From NCBI GenBank assembly GCA_023436495.1, contig JAEZIT010000016.1, forward strand, positions 1-38,896: a DNA stretch of 38,896 nucleotides, written 5' to 3'. Position numbers and translations under genes: made by a program. Positions 8,795 to 18,685 of the stretch are shown in pieces (position 1 is the first letter of the stretch; each line of letters begins with the position of its first letter). The stretch comes from Acidobacteriota bacterium (GTDB taxonomy: Bacteria; Acidobacteriota; Blastocatellia; Pyrinomonadales; Pyrinomonadaceae). The notes beneath the pieces were generated by a model, which worked only from the letters and a program-made list of their open reading frames with translations, made no database searches and was not told the origin of the DNA.

Positions 8795-9799
8795 CTAGCT
8801 TGCTTTTGCTGCTGCTTCAGGCGTTTTTTTTTCGGCGGTGTATGTGACCGGCGTGAGCCAATCGGCGCCGAACGGTGCGGGACGCTCGCCGTGCAGGATC
8901 TTGAAGAATTCTTCCTGGAGCTTTGCAGTTATCTCGCCGCGTTTGCCGGGGCCGACGGTGATGCGGTCGACGGAGCGGATCGGCGTGATCTCGGCCGCGG
9001 TGCCGGTAAAGAACAGTTCGTCAGCGAGATAAAGAGCGGCACGCTGGACGGTCGTTTCAATCACTTCGATGCCCAATTCGCGTGCGATCTGGATGACGGA
9101 ATCGCGTGTGATGCCGGGCAGGATCGATGCTCCGAGCGGCGGCGTGACCAGTTTGCCGTTATTGACGAGGAAAAGGTTTTCGCCTGAGCCTTCGGAAACG
9201 TAGCCGCGGTCGTCGAGGGCGATGCCTTCGGAAAATCCGCCGAGCAGGGCTTCCATTTTGATGAGCTGCGAATTCATGTAATTCGCGCCGGCCTTTGCCA
9301 TGGCGGGCATTGAATTGGAGGTAATGCGCGTCCAGCTCGAGACGCAGACGTCTATGCCGGCTTCGAGTGCTTCTTCACCTAGGTATTTGCCCCATTTCCA
9401 GGCGGCGATATAGGATTCGACCGGGTTCGGGAACGGATTGACGCCGAACGCGGGTTTTTCTTCATCGAGACCGCGGAAGATCAGCGGGCGGATGTAGCAT
9501 TCGTCAAGATCGCTCATGCCGATCAGGTCGACCGTCGCCTGTACGAAGGTGTCGCGGTCGAATTTCGAATCCATACGATAGATCTTGGCCGAATTGAGCA
9601 GGCGCTGCATGTGTTCGGGCAGGCGGAAAACCGCGGAACCGTCGACGGTCTTGTAGCAGCGGATGCCTTCGAAAACGCTCGAACCGTAGTTGATCGCATG
9701 CGTCATTACGTGGACGCGTGCGTCGTTCCAATCAATGAATTCTCCGTTCTTCCAAACCTTCGGGGCGATCTTCGGCGTACTGACATCTTTTGCTGACAT
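8795..9799 (-). CDS. ilvE: Branched-chain amino acid aminotransferase
   Basis: This is a 334-residue class IV PLP aminotransferase that interconverts Leu/Ile/Val and their 2-oxo acids with glutamate in the cytoplasm. Recognisable motifs are INYGSSVFEGIRCY (residues ~36-49), CYIRPLIFRG, the PLP lysine in MAKAGANYMNSQ (K169), and EGIALDDRGYVSEGSGENLF with LPGITRDSVI. The length matches the family (about 300-360). It is preceded by a leader of about 100 bases and followed by a strong terminator, so it is probably monocistronic. D-amino acid transaminase and ADC lyase share the fold, but the SGENLF and FEGIRCY signatures favour IlvE. Confidence 0.93.
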   Translation of the reverse strand: MSAKDVSTPKIAPKVWKNGEFIDWNDARVHVMTHAINYGSSVFEGIRCYKTVDGSAVFRLPEHMQRLLNSAKIYRMDSKFDRDTFVQATVDLIGMSDLDECYIRPLIFRGLDEEKPAFGVNPFPNPVESYIAAWKWGKYLGEEALEAGIDVCVSSWTRITSNSMPAMAKAGANYMNSQLIKMEALLGGFSEGIALDDRGYVSEGSGENLFLVNNGKLVTPPLGASILPGITRDSVIQIARELGIEVIETTVQRAALYLADELFFTGTAAEITPIRSVDRITVGPGKRGEITAKLQEEFFKILHGERPAPFGADWLTPVTYTAEKKTPEAAAKAS

Positions 9800-10255
9800 A
9801 ATGTAATAAAATAGCTCCTATTATTATTGTTAATATTAACTTTAACTGTATAGAAAGTTCGATTCCGGTCGATTTTCTCAAATTGTTTAGGGAAGTTTAA
9901 CGCATGGCCGTAAGCTCTAGGATAATATATAAGCCAATCTTTCGCAAGAATCACAAATTGTTATAGGAGGGGAGGAGTGTAGAATTGGGGAGTATGAATT
10001 TCCCCTGGCTTTAGCCCTGTGTGAGGCGTTCAACATTGACCGGGCATTAGCCCAGTTTGGGCTGAAGCCATAAGGAATGGAAGTCTAATATAAGTTCGGC
10101 TAAAGCCGGAGCTTGTATTGGACGGTGACCCCCAGCTAAAGCTAGGGGCAATTCATAAGAGAAACCAATTGCAAGTCAGAAGAAATTGGGGAGTAGAGGA
10201 GTCGTAAAGGGAAAGTACGAGCGGCGATGACCAAGAGCCGAGGCCGATTAGGGAC
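9800..10255. other. Gene-free spacer with dispersed ggctaaagcc repeats
   Basis: No gene is visible. From about 9966 the stretch contains ggagt-type purine words and several copies of a short imperfect palindrome (ggctttagcc, gggctgaagcc, cggctaaagccgg, cagctaaagctag). One copy leads into ggggcaattcataagag, closely matching the unit of the 25-bp array at 1324-1473. The phrase 'ggacggtgaccc' before the last copy parallels 'gggcggtgacca' at about 1297-1308. The upstream ~110 bases form the leader and probable promoter of ilvE. Confidence 0.65.
9919..9947 (-). promoter_or_regulatory. Possible promoter for the aminotransferase gene
   Basis: On the minus strand TTGCGA (9942-9947) is separated by 17 bases from TATCCT (9919-9924). 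An overlapping AT-rich TATATATTAT could also serve as the -10 element. It lies 120 bases upstream of the ATG. Confidence 0.3.
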
Positions 10256-10282
10256 AAAAAAGGCGGACCAGAGTGGTCCGCC
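10256..10282 (-). terminator. Rho-independent terminator after the PD40 protein gene
   Basis: GGCGGACCA pairs perfectly with TGGTCCGCC (10262-10270 with 10274-10282) around a 3-base loop. On the minus strand it is followed by six T. A T-rich run also follows on the plus strand, so it may work in both directions. Confidence 0.88.
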
Positions 10283-10302
10283 TTTTGTTTTCTGAAGGTC
10301 AG

Positions 10303-12798
10303 TTACAGTATCGACACTCTTGGGGCAGTATCGTCGAGCCGGGATGAGAATGTAACGCCGCCGGCGATGATCTGCAGAATTATTGGCTGATCCCCGGCGC
10401 CGTTCAGCGTCGGAGGCAGCTCAAAATCGACCGTGTAAACGCCGGGTTCGACGGGCACGCCGCCGGTCAACACTGCGGAGCCCTGAATATTAACGCTGCC
10501 GATCTTGATGATAAAGACGGGCGCGCCGGTATTCGCGATGCCGGTGGCGTAGATCCGCATTCGGCTCGGCACGCGCCGGCCGCCGCGGAGTTTGTATGTT
10601 GTAACCGTGAACGGTTCCGTCGTCCGAACGGTGTTGGTGACGTTAAAGAGCTTTGCTCGTCCGCCCGGGCCGGGATTGGGGAACGTCGTGAAGATATCAG
10701 GACGCGCGGGAACGATCGTCACATTCTTTTTCATCACGGTCCCATTGTTATTGATCACGAATTCGTATTCGGTGCCGTTCGTGCTGCTTGAGAGCGCGAT
10801 CGGTGATACGAATACGATCTGGTGACGGCTGACGGATTTCAGGCCGACGGTGGCGCCGTTGATGGTCATGGTCAGGCCGCTGAGCTCCATAGGAAGCTGG
10901 AAACTCCGGTTAATATCGCCGACGGCGGTGCGCGCGATAATCGGCTGGTCGAATCCGGCGTCAAATGTCATTATCGTCAGCATTCCGGGCGAGATGCCGT
11001 GGACCGCCGGCGGTGTCTGCGGCGTAGGCGACGGAGACGGTGACGGCGAAGGGCTCGGCGTCGGCGTCGGTGTCGACGTAGCGGTAGGCGACGGCGTCGG
11101 CACCGGTGACGGTGATACAGGCATACGGCTGGCGCCGGTCGCAAACTGTGCGTTGATCACGGTCTGATTTACGGCCGTAGGATTCAAGACGTAATACACT
11201 TCCGCCTGAAGGTCGAAGTTGCCCGTTCCTACCTCGGTCAGCGAAAGACTGAAAGCCATGCGCTTGAGGCTGTTGCTCGGCAGCGGCTGCGCGGTGGCAA
11301 GGAACGTCGTCGACAGCGGCAGCTTCGTCAAACGCGTGAAAATGAACGGCTGATTAGGCTCGACCGTGATCGGGTATGAATAGATCTGGACCGGCCGGCC
11401 TTCGATCGGATTCAACCCTTCGCTCGGGGTTGCCGGCACCGTGCCGTCCGGTTTGATGTTCATCCGGGTTTCGAGTACGAGCGTCTTAGGTTTGCCGCTG
11501 GCATCGTAATCGGTGAACGTGGGATAACGCTGAATGTCGCCGCCACTTGCCGCGGAATCGGCATCGCTCCGCGCTCCGATCTGTTTAATGACGGGAGCCG
11601 CGGGGTTAGTGATGTCGTACAGATAGGTCGCGAACGACGTTTGGATCGGGCCGGTTCCGGCGAGGTCCGCGAACGAATCGAACGCGAGAAAATTGCCGTC
11701 ACGCGAGATGCGCGGGCCGTAATCGAGACGGTTAACGCCGTCGCCCGGGTTTGCGGGCGTTGTCACGGTAAGCTGCTTTTTCGTTCCGGTCGGCGAGCCT
11801 GTGGCATCGAGGTCGGATATGTGGATCTCTTCGTTTCGGGCGGCTTCGGGATTATTGCCGCCGGTCATGCCGACGATCGGGTTTTCGCCGGTGCTGGCGA
11901 ACAGAACGCGCGTGCCGTTGCCGGCGATCGACGGATTCTTGTTATAGATCGGATTTGAAACCGTGCCTCGTCCAGTCTGCGTCACCTGGCCGAAAACGGC
12001 GGCGGAGCGGACATACGTAAAGATCTCGTCGTTGCTATTGGGCGGTCCATTCCCGACGGCCGGTACGAGGTCGCGGTTCGAAACAAAGGCGATAATGTTA
12101 CCGTCGTCGCTGATGCTCGGGTCGTGGTTGTCCTGCGAAATGAACGGAGAAAGCGTCGTTGAACCGGCGCGCGGCAGCAGCGCGGCGGCGGTATTCGTCA
12201 CCTGAATGAACGTGCCTGTACCAAGGTCGGTAAAAGGAACCTCATCACCGGCCGAAAGGTCAGCCACGGGAGCGTAAGCAGGGATCTGGTACAGCCAGAC
12301 CTCGAGGTTTGCGTCCATCGTCAGCGGATTTACACCGCCGACGAGCGGGACGGCGTTGCCGTCGAGGTTTCCGGGGTTCGTGCTGTTCGGCGTGGTCGGC
12401 GTCGAGGTCGTGGCGTTCGATGTAAAGGCGATCCAACGGCCGTCGTTGCTGATGACGGCGCGGATGTTCATAAGTTCGACCTTGACGTTGTCGAACGTCG
12501 GAGCTTTCGTCGTGTCGGTCAGAACGCTCTTAGTGTCCGTAAGCTGAAAGATCCGCCGCTGTGCATAATCCCAAAGAAATATCTCCAAATTATTGTCGGA
12601 GTTTCTGGGATTTACAGTGGCGACGTCGCCGCGCGACTCAAAAACGACGAATCGTCCATCACCGCTTGTGCCGCCGGCGATCGATTCAGATGCCGAGCTT
12701 GTCACCTGTCCGATGACCGAATCGACCTGTGCCGAGGCGGGCATCGATCCCGCTATCAACAAAAAGGCCGCAAAAAGTACAGTTAAGTGAGACTTCAC
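10303..12798 (-). CDS. Secreted PD40 beta-propeller protein with Pro/Thr linker and C-terminal Ig-like domains
   Basis: The product is about 832 residues. I place the start at a GTG (12796-12798) preceded by GGAGGG five bases upstream. This gives the signal peptide VKSHLTVLFAAFLLIAGS...ASA, whereas the longer frame from an ATG at 12825 buries it. The N-terminal ~500 residues contain repeated TolB/PD40-type blades (SGDGRFVVFESRGD, ISNDGRWIAFTSN, ISDDGNIIAFVSNRD, ISRDGNFLAFDSFAD). A low-complexity linker of alternating Pro, Thr and Ser follows. The C-terminal ~230 residues are beta-rich with Ig/IPT-like repeats. The likely role is extracellular or periplasmic binding; no enzyme motif is visible. 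The gene is monocistronic with its own terminator. Confidence 0.8.
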   Translation of the reverse strand: MKSHLTVLFAAFLLIAGSMPASAQVDSVIGQVTSSASESIAGGTSGDGRFVVFESRGDVATVNPRNSDNNLEIFLWDYAQRRIFQLTDTKSVLTDTTKAPTFDNVKVELMNIRAVISNDGRWIAFTSNATTSTPTTPNSTNPGNLDGNAVPLVGGVNPLTMDANLEVWLYQIPAYAPVADLSAGDEVPFTDLGTGTFIQVTNTAAALLPRAGSTTLSPFISQDNHDPSISDDGNIIAFVSNRDLVPAVGNGPPNSNDEIFTYVRSAAVFGQVTQTGRGTVSNPIYNKNPSIAGNGTRVLFASTGENPIVGMTGGNNPEAARNEEIHISDLDATGSPTGTKKQLTVTTPANPGDGVNRLDYGPRISRDGNFLAFDSFADLAGTGPIQTSFATYLYDITNPAAPVIKQIGARSDADSAASGGDIQRYPTFTDYDASGKPKTLVLETRMNIKPDGTVPATPSEGLNPIEGRPVQIYSYPITVEPNQPFIFTRLTKLPLSTTFLATAQPLPSNSLKRMAFSLSLTEVGTGNFDLQAEVYYVLNPTAVNQTVINAQFATGASRMPVSPSPVPTPSPTATSTPTPTPSPSPSPSPSPTPQTPPAVHGISPGMLTIMTFDAGFDQPIIARTAVGDINRSFQLPMELSGLTMTINGATVGLKSVSRHQIVFVSPIALSSSTNGTEYEFVINNNGTVMKKNVTIVPARPDIFTTFPNPGPGGRAKLFNVTNTVRTTEPFTVTTYKLRGGRRVPSRMRIYATGIANTGAPVFIIKIGSVNIQGSAVLTGGVPVEPGVYTVDFELPPTLNGAGDQPIILQIIAGGVTFSSRLDDTAPRVSIL

Positions 12799-13025
12799 AA
12801 ATCCCTCCGCGATCGATAAAAACAACGAAAGCTTAATTTAAAATTAAAGAATTTAACTAATGCACAAAATAGTAAATTTTATGCGTAAAACAGACGTTCT
12901 GCAAGCATGGGGAAAGCAAACAAAACCTTTGTTCGGAAAACATCTGCTTTGATGCGCCCAAAATTGGATTTGGTTGTCATTTTACATTTTCAATAATTCA
13001 TTCAAGAATAACCATTTAGCCGTCG

Positions 13026-14189
13026 ATGAAAGAGCGTTTGAACATAATGATCGTGGCGGGCGAAGCTTCGGGCGACGCGCATGCCGCAAAGCTTGTAAAA
13101 ACAATGAATTCCGTGAATGGTGCGGAGAAAACGGCGTTTTTCGGCGCCGCGGGGCCGCGGATGCGCGAGTCCGGGGTCGAAGCGGTGATACATTCGGACG
13201 ACCTTTCGATCGTTGGGCTGCCGGAGATAGCGAGGGCGCTGCCGAAATTTTTGTCGGCGTTCAGAAAATTGAAGAATGCGGCGGTAAAGCGGCGGGCGGA
13301 CGCCGTGATCCTGGTCGATTTTCCGGAATTCAACCTAAAACTCGCCAAATCACTGAAGAAGAAAGGAATAAAGGTCGTTTATTATATTTCACCGCAATTG
13401 TGGGCGTGGCGGAAATACCGGATACGGACGATCAGGAAACACGTCGACCTGCTGCTGACGATCCTGCCGTTCGAAAAGGACTGGTATGCGGAACACGGCG
13501 TTGGGCACGTGGAATACGTCGGAAGCCCGCTGGCGAGGGAAGTGCACGCGGATTCTTCGAAGGAGGAGTTTTGCATGCGGCACGGGCTGGACGCCGCGCG
13601 GCCGATCGTTTCGCTGCTGCCGGGCAGCCGGCATAAGGAGATAGTGCGGATATTGCCGGAATTGATGGAGACGGCGGCGATAATGGCGAAGCGGCGGCCG
13701 GAGATTCAGTTCGTGATAGCGATGGCGTCGGAACGACACGCCCCCGAAATAGACGCCGCAGCGGCGGCCGTCCGTGCAAAGGGAATAGAGCCGCCAGCGA
13801 TGACGGCTGTTTTTCATGAGACGTACGACGCTCTGAACGCATCGGACGCGGCGGCGGTCACGAGCGGCACGGCGACGCTGGAGACCGGAATTATCGGCAC
13901 GCCGCTGGCGATCGTCTATAGATCGTCGGCGTTCAATTATAGATTGATGCGGCCGCTGATATCGGTCGATCATTTCGGGCTGATCAACCTGATCGCCGGC
14001 GAACGGATAGCGAAGGAAATGATACAGGACGAATTTACCGCCGAGAGTTTGGCAGCCGAGCTGGAGAGGCTGTTGGAGCCGCTGGAAAACCAGCGGATGC
14101 GCGAGAGGTTAAAGGCCGCTGCGGACCGGCTCGGCCACGGCGGCGCGTCCGCGCGTGCGGCCGAGGCGATCCTGAAGCTGCTGAGTTAG
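13026..14189 (+). CDS. lpxB: Lipid-A-disaccharide synthase
   Basis: This is a 387-residue GT19 enzyme joining UDP-2,3-diacylglucosamine and lipid X to give the lipid A disaccharide at the inner membrane. Visible motifs are MIVAGEASGDAHAAKLV at the N-terminus, VILVDFPEFNLKLAKSLKKKG, YYISPQLWAWR, the donor-binding LLPGSRHKEI and TSGTATLETGIIGTPLAIVYR. The length is normal. It is transcribed alone here. Its stop codon overlaps that of the convergent peptidase gene by four bases. With lptD and lpxD it shows that the organism makes lipid A-based LPS. Confidence 0.96.
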   Translation: MKERLNIMIVAGEASGDAHAAKLVKTMNSVNGAEKTAFFGAAGPRMRESGVEAVIHSDDLSIVGLPEIARALPKFLSAFRKLKNAAVKRRADAVILVDFPEFNLKLAKSLKKKGIKVVYYISPQLWAWRKYRIRTIRKHVDLLLTILPFEKDWYAEHGVGHVEYVGSPLAREVHADSSKEEFCMRHGLDAARPIVSLLPGSRHKEIVRILPELMETAAIMAKRRPEIQFVIAMASERHAPEIDAAAAAVRAKGIEPPAMTAVFHETYDALNASDAAAVTSGTATLETGIIGTPLAIVYRSSAFNYRLMRPLISVDHFGLINLIAGERIAKEMIQDEFTAESLAAELERLLEPLENQRMRERLKAAADRLGHGGASARAAEAILKLLS

Positions 14190-15412
14190 GGCTTTAACAC
14201 GCCATTCTCGACGATCACGCGGCCGTCGACCTTTACAGTCGCACCCGCGAGATGGCCGCCGGCGCCGCCGGAAGATGTATTCGTGCCGCCCGCCCAGGTG
14301 TTTCCGCCGGAACCGACCGAGACCATTCCCGCTGAGATCCAGTTACCGTATTTGCTCTTGGGCGAAAGGACATAATTCGGGTTGATGCCGATGTCGGCGT
14401 AACCGAGGATCTCTTTTCCAGGGCCGGCCGCGTCGTAGTATTTCTTGAGTTCGGCGAAGCCTTCGCCTTCACCGGTCATTGAGACGAGCTTGCCGTTTTC
14501 GAACGTATAAACAGCGTTTCGCACCTCTTTCCCGTTAACGTAATCAAGATCGACGACAAATTTGCCGCTGCCGGAATTTGCTGCGGGTATCACGACGGCT
14601 TCGCCCGCGGGCAGATAAACATTGAGATTGCCGTTTCGGGCGTCTTCGTCGGTTATCACGCCATCGCTGACAAAAACCGGCGTCGGCGCGATGTTGAATT
14701 TAAGGTTCGTCCCGTTCGGGTGTGTGATCTCCATAACCTTTCCTGCCAGCATCGTTCGCATTTTCTCGCCGGAGGTTTGCAGTGCCGAATAATCGATATT
14801 TACGCCGTCCCAGAACAGCCTTGCAAAACCGTCGATGGGCATTTCGTAATTTTTCGCGCGCCAGGCCGTCGGATAAAGGTCGTTGCCGACATTTACAAAC
14901 CTAACACCATTCTTGCGATATTCGGCAGAGACCGATTCGCCGGCTTTTGCTCGCGCAGCCATGCGGGCGGGCGAGACGTCCGCGAGGTAATCGGGGCTTT
15001 CGACGCCCTCGACATTAATGGAAACATTCGCCATTTTGGCGAGAGCCATACCGAGTTTGGGTGGTTTCGAGTCGTATTTTTCGGGAACATCAGCGTAAGA
15101 CATACGGCCGAGTCGTTCGCTGAAAACGGAGATCAGCGGGTATCCGCCCTGTTTCTGCACCTCGACGGCGATGTCCTCGAGCAGTTCCATATCGCGGACG
15201 CTGCCGTTGATCAGGACGATATCGCCTTCCTTCACTCTCGCGCTCTGTGTCACGATGCGGCGGGCGAGGGCTTTCAAGACAGGCGGTGCGGGCATATACG
15301 AGGATTCGGCGCGTTTTGCCGAAATGTTTGTGGCGACGGGCTGTTGGGCTTCAGTAAATACGGAAGCGGCAAGTACGCCGCAGACCGCGAATAGTAACAA
15401 TTTCGATCTCAT
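14186..15412 (-). CDS. Exported M29-like aminopeptidase family protein
   Basis: The product is 408 residues with a signal peptide (KLLLFAVCGVLAASVFTEA) directly after an ATG at 15412, which follows AAGGAGAA. The body resembles thermophilic M29 aminopeptidases: SARVKEGDIVLINGSVRD near the N-terminus, then an LPAGEAVVIPA segment where M29 has a metal-binding Glu. The tail GGHLAGATVKVDGRVIVENG contains a His in the expected region. Other family metal ligands are not obvious; GYADIGINPN stands where a Glu is often found. Catalytic activity is therefore uncertain. Gly/Ser-rich SVGSGGNTWAGGTNTSSGG near the end is unusual. It would act in the periplasm or outside the cell. Confidence 0.65.
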   Translation of the reverse strand: MRSKLLLFAVCGVLAASVFTEAQQPVATNISAKRAESSYMPAPPVLKALARRIVTQSARVKEGDIVLINGSVRDMELLEDIAVEVQKQGGYPLISVFSERLGRMSYADVPEKYDSKPPKLGMALAKMANVSINVEGVESPDYLADVSPARMAARAKAGESVSAEYRKNGVRFVNVGNDLYPTAWRAKNYEMPIDGFARLFWDGVNIDYSALQTSGEKMRTMLAGKVMEITHPNGTNLKFNIAPTPVFVSDGVITDEDARNGNLNVYLPAGEAVVIPAANSGSGKFVVDLDYVNGKEVRNAVYTFENGKLVSMTGEGEGFAELKKYYDAAGPGKEILGYADIGINPNYVLSPKSKYGNWISAGMVSVGSGGNTWAGGTNTSSGGAGGHLAGATVKVDGRVIVENGVLKP

Positions 15413-15565
15413 GGCAAATTCTCCTTTTTGCACGGAAATGCAAATAACAAAAGGGAAAAGCCCACTCGGATCGGGAGGGGTCGGCGGGCAAGGTTAAAAA
15501 CGATCGGGGAATTTGCGCAAAAGTATACTCTGAGTTGAGCGAGATTGCTATAAAAAAATCGAGGG

Positions 15566-16615
15566 TCAGGAGGATTTTTCGGTAGGGATGCCGGCGATCT
15601 TTCTACGCAGCTCTTTAACCTCTTCCCGGAGGCGGCCGAGGCCTTTGACCATCGCATTCTGCCGTTTGAATTCGTCGAGCGGCTGGATCGGTGTCCCCCA
15701 CCAGACGCCGGGCCGGACGATTTTGCCGGGAAGAACGCCGGCTTGCGAGCCGATGACCGCGCCGCTCTGTACGCGGACGTGATCGCCGAAGCCGACCTGA
15801 CCGCCGATGACACAATCATCTTCGATGACGACGCTGCCGGAAATGCCGGTTTGTGCGGCGATGACGCAGCGTTTCCCGACGCGGACATTATGGCCGACCT
15901 GTACGAGGTTATCGATCTTTGTCCCTTCGCCGATGCGGGTTTCGCCTAGGGCGCCGCGATCGATGCAGGTGTTGGCTCCGACCTCGACGTTGTCTTCGAT
16001 CACGACGGTGCCGATCTGCGGGAATGGGATATACTCGCCGTTATCGTCCTTGACGTAGCCGAAACCGTCGGCCCCGATGACGGCGCCGGAGTGAAGGACG
16101 CAATCGTAGCCGATCTCGACATTGTCGTAAATGACGCAATTTGGATGAATGACGGTGAATTTCTTTATTGTCACGTTTCGGCCGATGCGAACGCCGTCGT
16201 GGATGATCGCGCCTTCGCCGATGTAGGTTCCTTCGCCGATGGACACGTGGGCGCCGATGAAATCCGCGCGTATGTCGTAATCCGTTTCGTCTTGCTTCGG
16301 AATGACGGCGGTCTCATGCCAGCCGTTTCGGTCGTCGGAGGGGATCAATTTTGCCGCGATCTTTGCGAAGGCGAGCTTCGGATCGTCGACCAGGATCACT
16401 GCCGACACACTCCCTACCGGTCGTGTTTCAGCCTGGTCGGGCAGACTTCGAATAAGGACACATGAAGCTGCGGACGCGGGCATTTCGGCCGTGCCGTCGA
16501 AAAAGGCGATGTCACCGTTTTTTGCTGTGTGGATGTCGGCGATGGATGTGATGTCGGTGTCGCCGTCGCCATGCATTTCTCCGCCTACGAATTCGGCTAT
16601 TTCTCGGGCTTTCAT
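15566..16615 (-). CDS. lpxD: UDP-3-O-acylglucosamine N-acyltransferase
   Basis: The product is about 349 residues. An N-terminal uridine-binding domain (MKAREIAEFVGGEMHGDGD... with TKNGDIAFFDG) is followed by a left-handed beta-helix of hexapeptide repeats (IGEGTYIGEGAIIHDGVRIG and on). The conserved catalytic-site signature is VLHSGAVIGADGFGYV. It N-acylates the glucosamine intermediate early in lipid A synthesis. I prefer the ATG at 16615 over a TTG three codons upstream because MKAREIAE is the usual N-terminus; neither has a clear Shine-Dalgarno. The end of the previous gene on this strand lies 32 bases away, so co-transcription with the STAS gene is likely. Confidence 0.95.
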   Translation of the reverse strand: MKAREIAEFVGGEMHGDGDTDITSIADIHTAKNGDIAFFDGTAEMPASAASCVLIRSLPDQAETRPVGSVSAVILVDDPKLAFAKIAAKLIPSDDRNGWHETAVIPKQDETDYDIRADFIGAHVSIGEGTYIGEGAIIHDGVRIGRNVTIKKFTVIHPNCVIYDNVEIGYDCVLHSGAVIGADGFGYVKDDNGEYIPFPQIGTVVIEDNVEVGANTCIDRGALGETRIGEGTKIDNLVQVGHNVRVGKRCVIAAQTGISGSVVIEDDCVIGGQVGFGDHVRVQSGAVIGSQAGVLPGKIVRPGVWWGTPIQPLDEFKRQNAMVKGLGRLREEVKELRRKIAGIPTEKSS

Positions 16616-16647
16616 TCGTAACAATCTATACGGTTTCGCAGGAAATG

Positions 16648-16941
16648 TCAGCTTTCGGCAGCGTTTCTTTCAGCCTCGTCGACGGCGGTCTGGAGGAAGA
16701 CGTCTGTGCCTTCGAGGCGGATATTCGAATCTTCGGCAAGCCGCCGCAGGACGGATGCAGAATCGCTGTCGAGAAAATGGATGTCGGAGATGTCGATGGC
16801 AACCGTTAGGCCCGATTCTTCATGGAGAGCCGAGGCGATCTTTTCAATTAGAAGAGCGTCGTCCACGGTCAGTGTGCCTTCGATACGGAGAACGGTGCGG
16901 CCTCGGTCCTTGTCGTCGATCTGGGTGATCTGTGTCGGCAT
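16648..16941 (-). CDS. Single-domain STAS protein
   Basis: The 97-residue product consists only of a STAS fold: LRIEGTLTVDDALLIEKIA, then VAIDISDIHFLDSDSASVL, where anti-sigma antagonists carry the phosphorylatable Ser after the Asp. The SDSAS context gives two candidate serines in place of the usual D-S-S/T-G. It may be an anti-anti-sigma factor, but no kinase, phosphatase or sigma gene is adjacent. It lies upstream of lpxD in what looks like a two-gene unit, which is an unusual neighbour and may be fortuitous. Confidence 0.7.
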   Translation of the reverse strand: MPTQITQIDDKDRGRTVLRIEGTLTVDDALLIEKIASALHEESGLTVAIDISDIHFLDSDSASVLRRLAEDSNIRLEGTDVFLQTAVDEAERNAAES

Positions 16942-17247
16942 AATGTTGTGACGAAAAACGATTATACGGTCAAGACGCGATCAGGGTTTTCAGAATGATA
17001 CCCCGAAACGGCCGTTTTGTGTAATGAGTTTAGATTCGGCGGACGGCGGAATGTATGCCAGGGAAATGCAGGTACGCGGCGCACTTACGCAAAGGCGCGA
17101 TGGGAAGAGGAAAAGAATAAATACCGGAACACAGACGGCACAGACGAAGACACACGAATGGTGGCAGATGGGCGATCAGAGACCTGCAGTTTGGGGAGAT
17201 TCGCCCTTACTTAGTCGGGGTTTCCGTACACAGTAAGGGCGAGATAA

Positions 17248-18609
17248 TTACATCAACATCATGACCGGATTTTCCAGCATTTGCTTGAAGGTCTGCAGGA
17301 ATTTCGCGCCGGTTGCTCCGTCGACTACGCGATGGTCACAGGACATGGTGACGGTCATCATGTTACGGACGGTGATCTCGCCGTCGCGGACGACGGGGGT
17401 CGGGTTTGCGCCGCCGATGGCGAGGATACCGGATTCGGGCGGATTGATGATAGCGGTGAATTCGCGAATGCCCATCATCCCGAGGTTGCTGATCGAGAAG
17501 GTCGCACCGGTGTATTCTTCCGGCTGGAGCTTTCTAGCCTTTGCACGTTCCGCCAGATCGCGGATCTCGGCCGAGATCTCGCCGAAGCCTTTCAAGTTAG
17601 CGCCACGTACGACGGGCGTGATCAGGCCTTCGTCAACAGCGACCGCAACGCCGATATCGGCCTGTTCGTAGAAGCGGATGGTCTTGTCCTGATAGGAGGC
17701 GTTGACGAAAGGATGCTTCATCAGCGCCATTGCCGTGACCTTGACGATGACATCGTTCACGCTGATCTTTTCGTCATCGGAGCGGCTGGCGTTTAGCTGT
17801 TTGCGAAGCGCGAGAGCTCCGTCCATCTCGATATCGACGGTCAAGTAGAATGTCGGGACCGGGCCGATGGATTCTGACAGGCGCGAAGCGATGACGCGGC
17901 GCATCTGTGACGTATTTTCATCACGGAACGGCGAAGCTCCGACAATGGTCGAAGGCGTGAACGCCGGACGCGGTTCGGCAGCGGCGGATTCGGCGGGTTT
18001 TTGTGCTCCGCCCGCAAGTGCCGCTTCGATATCGCGTTTTATGATGCGGCCGTTAGGGCCGGAGCCGCTGATGGATCTAAGATCGATGCCGTTGTCGGCC
18101 GCCATACGCGCGGCGATCGGCGAAACGAGCATTCGGCCGGACGGCGCGGCCGATGACGGTGAGGCTGTCCCGCGCTTCGACGGTTCCGCAGGCGCGGGTG
18201 TCGGTTCGGCAGCTTTTTTGAGCTCGAGTTCGCCGGGTTTTTCGACGGTCTTCGCTGGCGGCTGTTCGACGGACCTCTCGGACGCAGCAGCCTGGCCGCC
18301 CGCTGACGCAGGAGCTTCTGACTTTGCGCCGTTGCCGGAGATCTCGCTAAGCAGGCCGGAAATGTCCTCACCTTCCTTACCGATGATGGCGATGGCTTCG
18401 CCGAGGGCGGCGGTTTCTCCGTCACCCTTAAGGATCTTCAACAGCGTGCCGCCGCTAAGCGCGGTCATTTCCATTGTGGCTTTGTCGGTGTCGACCTCAG
18501 CCAGGGTTTCGTTTGCGTCGAATTTGTCGCCTTCGTTCTTCACCCAGCGAGAGATCTGTCCCTCTTCCATCGTGGGAGAAAGTTTCGGCATTAAGAATTT
18601 TTCGGCCAT
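17248..18609 (-). CDS. pdhC: Pyruvate dehydrogenase E2, dihydrolipoamide acetyltransferase
   Basis: The product is about 453 residues with one lipoyl domain (residues 1-80; lipoyl lysine in VDTDKATMEM, about K43). An Ala/Pro-rich linker follows, then a peripheral subunit-binding domain (MLVSPIAARMAADNGIDL...GPNGRIIKRDIE). The catalytic domain ends with the HxxxDG signature DHRVVDGATGAKFL. It transfers acetyl groups to CoA in the PDH core. I start it at the ATG at 18609 because the lipoyl domain begins there; an in-frame TTG at 18642 would add 11 residues. It is the third gene of the E1alpha-E1beta-E2 operon. E3 is not in the window. The single lipoyl domain resembles the E2 of many non-enteric bacteria. 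Confidence 0.94.
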   Translation of the reverse strand: MAEKFLMPKLSPTMEEGQISRWVKNEGDKFDANETLAEVDTDKATMEMTALSGGTLLKILKGDGETAALGEAIAIIGKEGEDISGLLSEISGNGAKSEAPASAGGQAAASERSVEQPPAKTVEKPGELELKKAAEPTPAPAEPSKRGTASPSSAAPSGRMLVSPIAARMAADNGIDLRSISGSGPNGRIIKRDIEAALAGGAQKPAESAAAEPRPAFTPSTIVGASPFRDENTSQMRRVIASRLSESIGPVPTFYLTVDIEMDGALALRKQLNASRSDDEKISVNDVIVKVTAMALMKHPFVNASYQDKTIRFYEQADIGVAVAVDEGLITPVVRGANLKGFGEISAEIRDLAERAKARKLQPEEYTGATFSISNLGMMGIREFTAIINPPESGILAIGGANPTPVVRDGEITVRNMMTVTMSCDHRVVDGATGAKFLQTFKQMLENPVMMLM

Positions 18610-18685
18610 AAGTGTAACGGCAGCGCGGTGCGCCTGACTCAAATTGAAAGGACCCGGGAGCGCTGGCTCCCGGCTCGGAATTTAA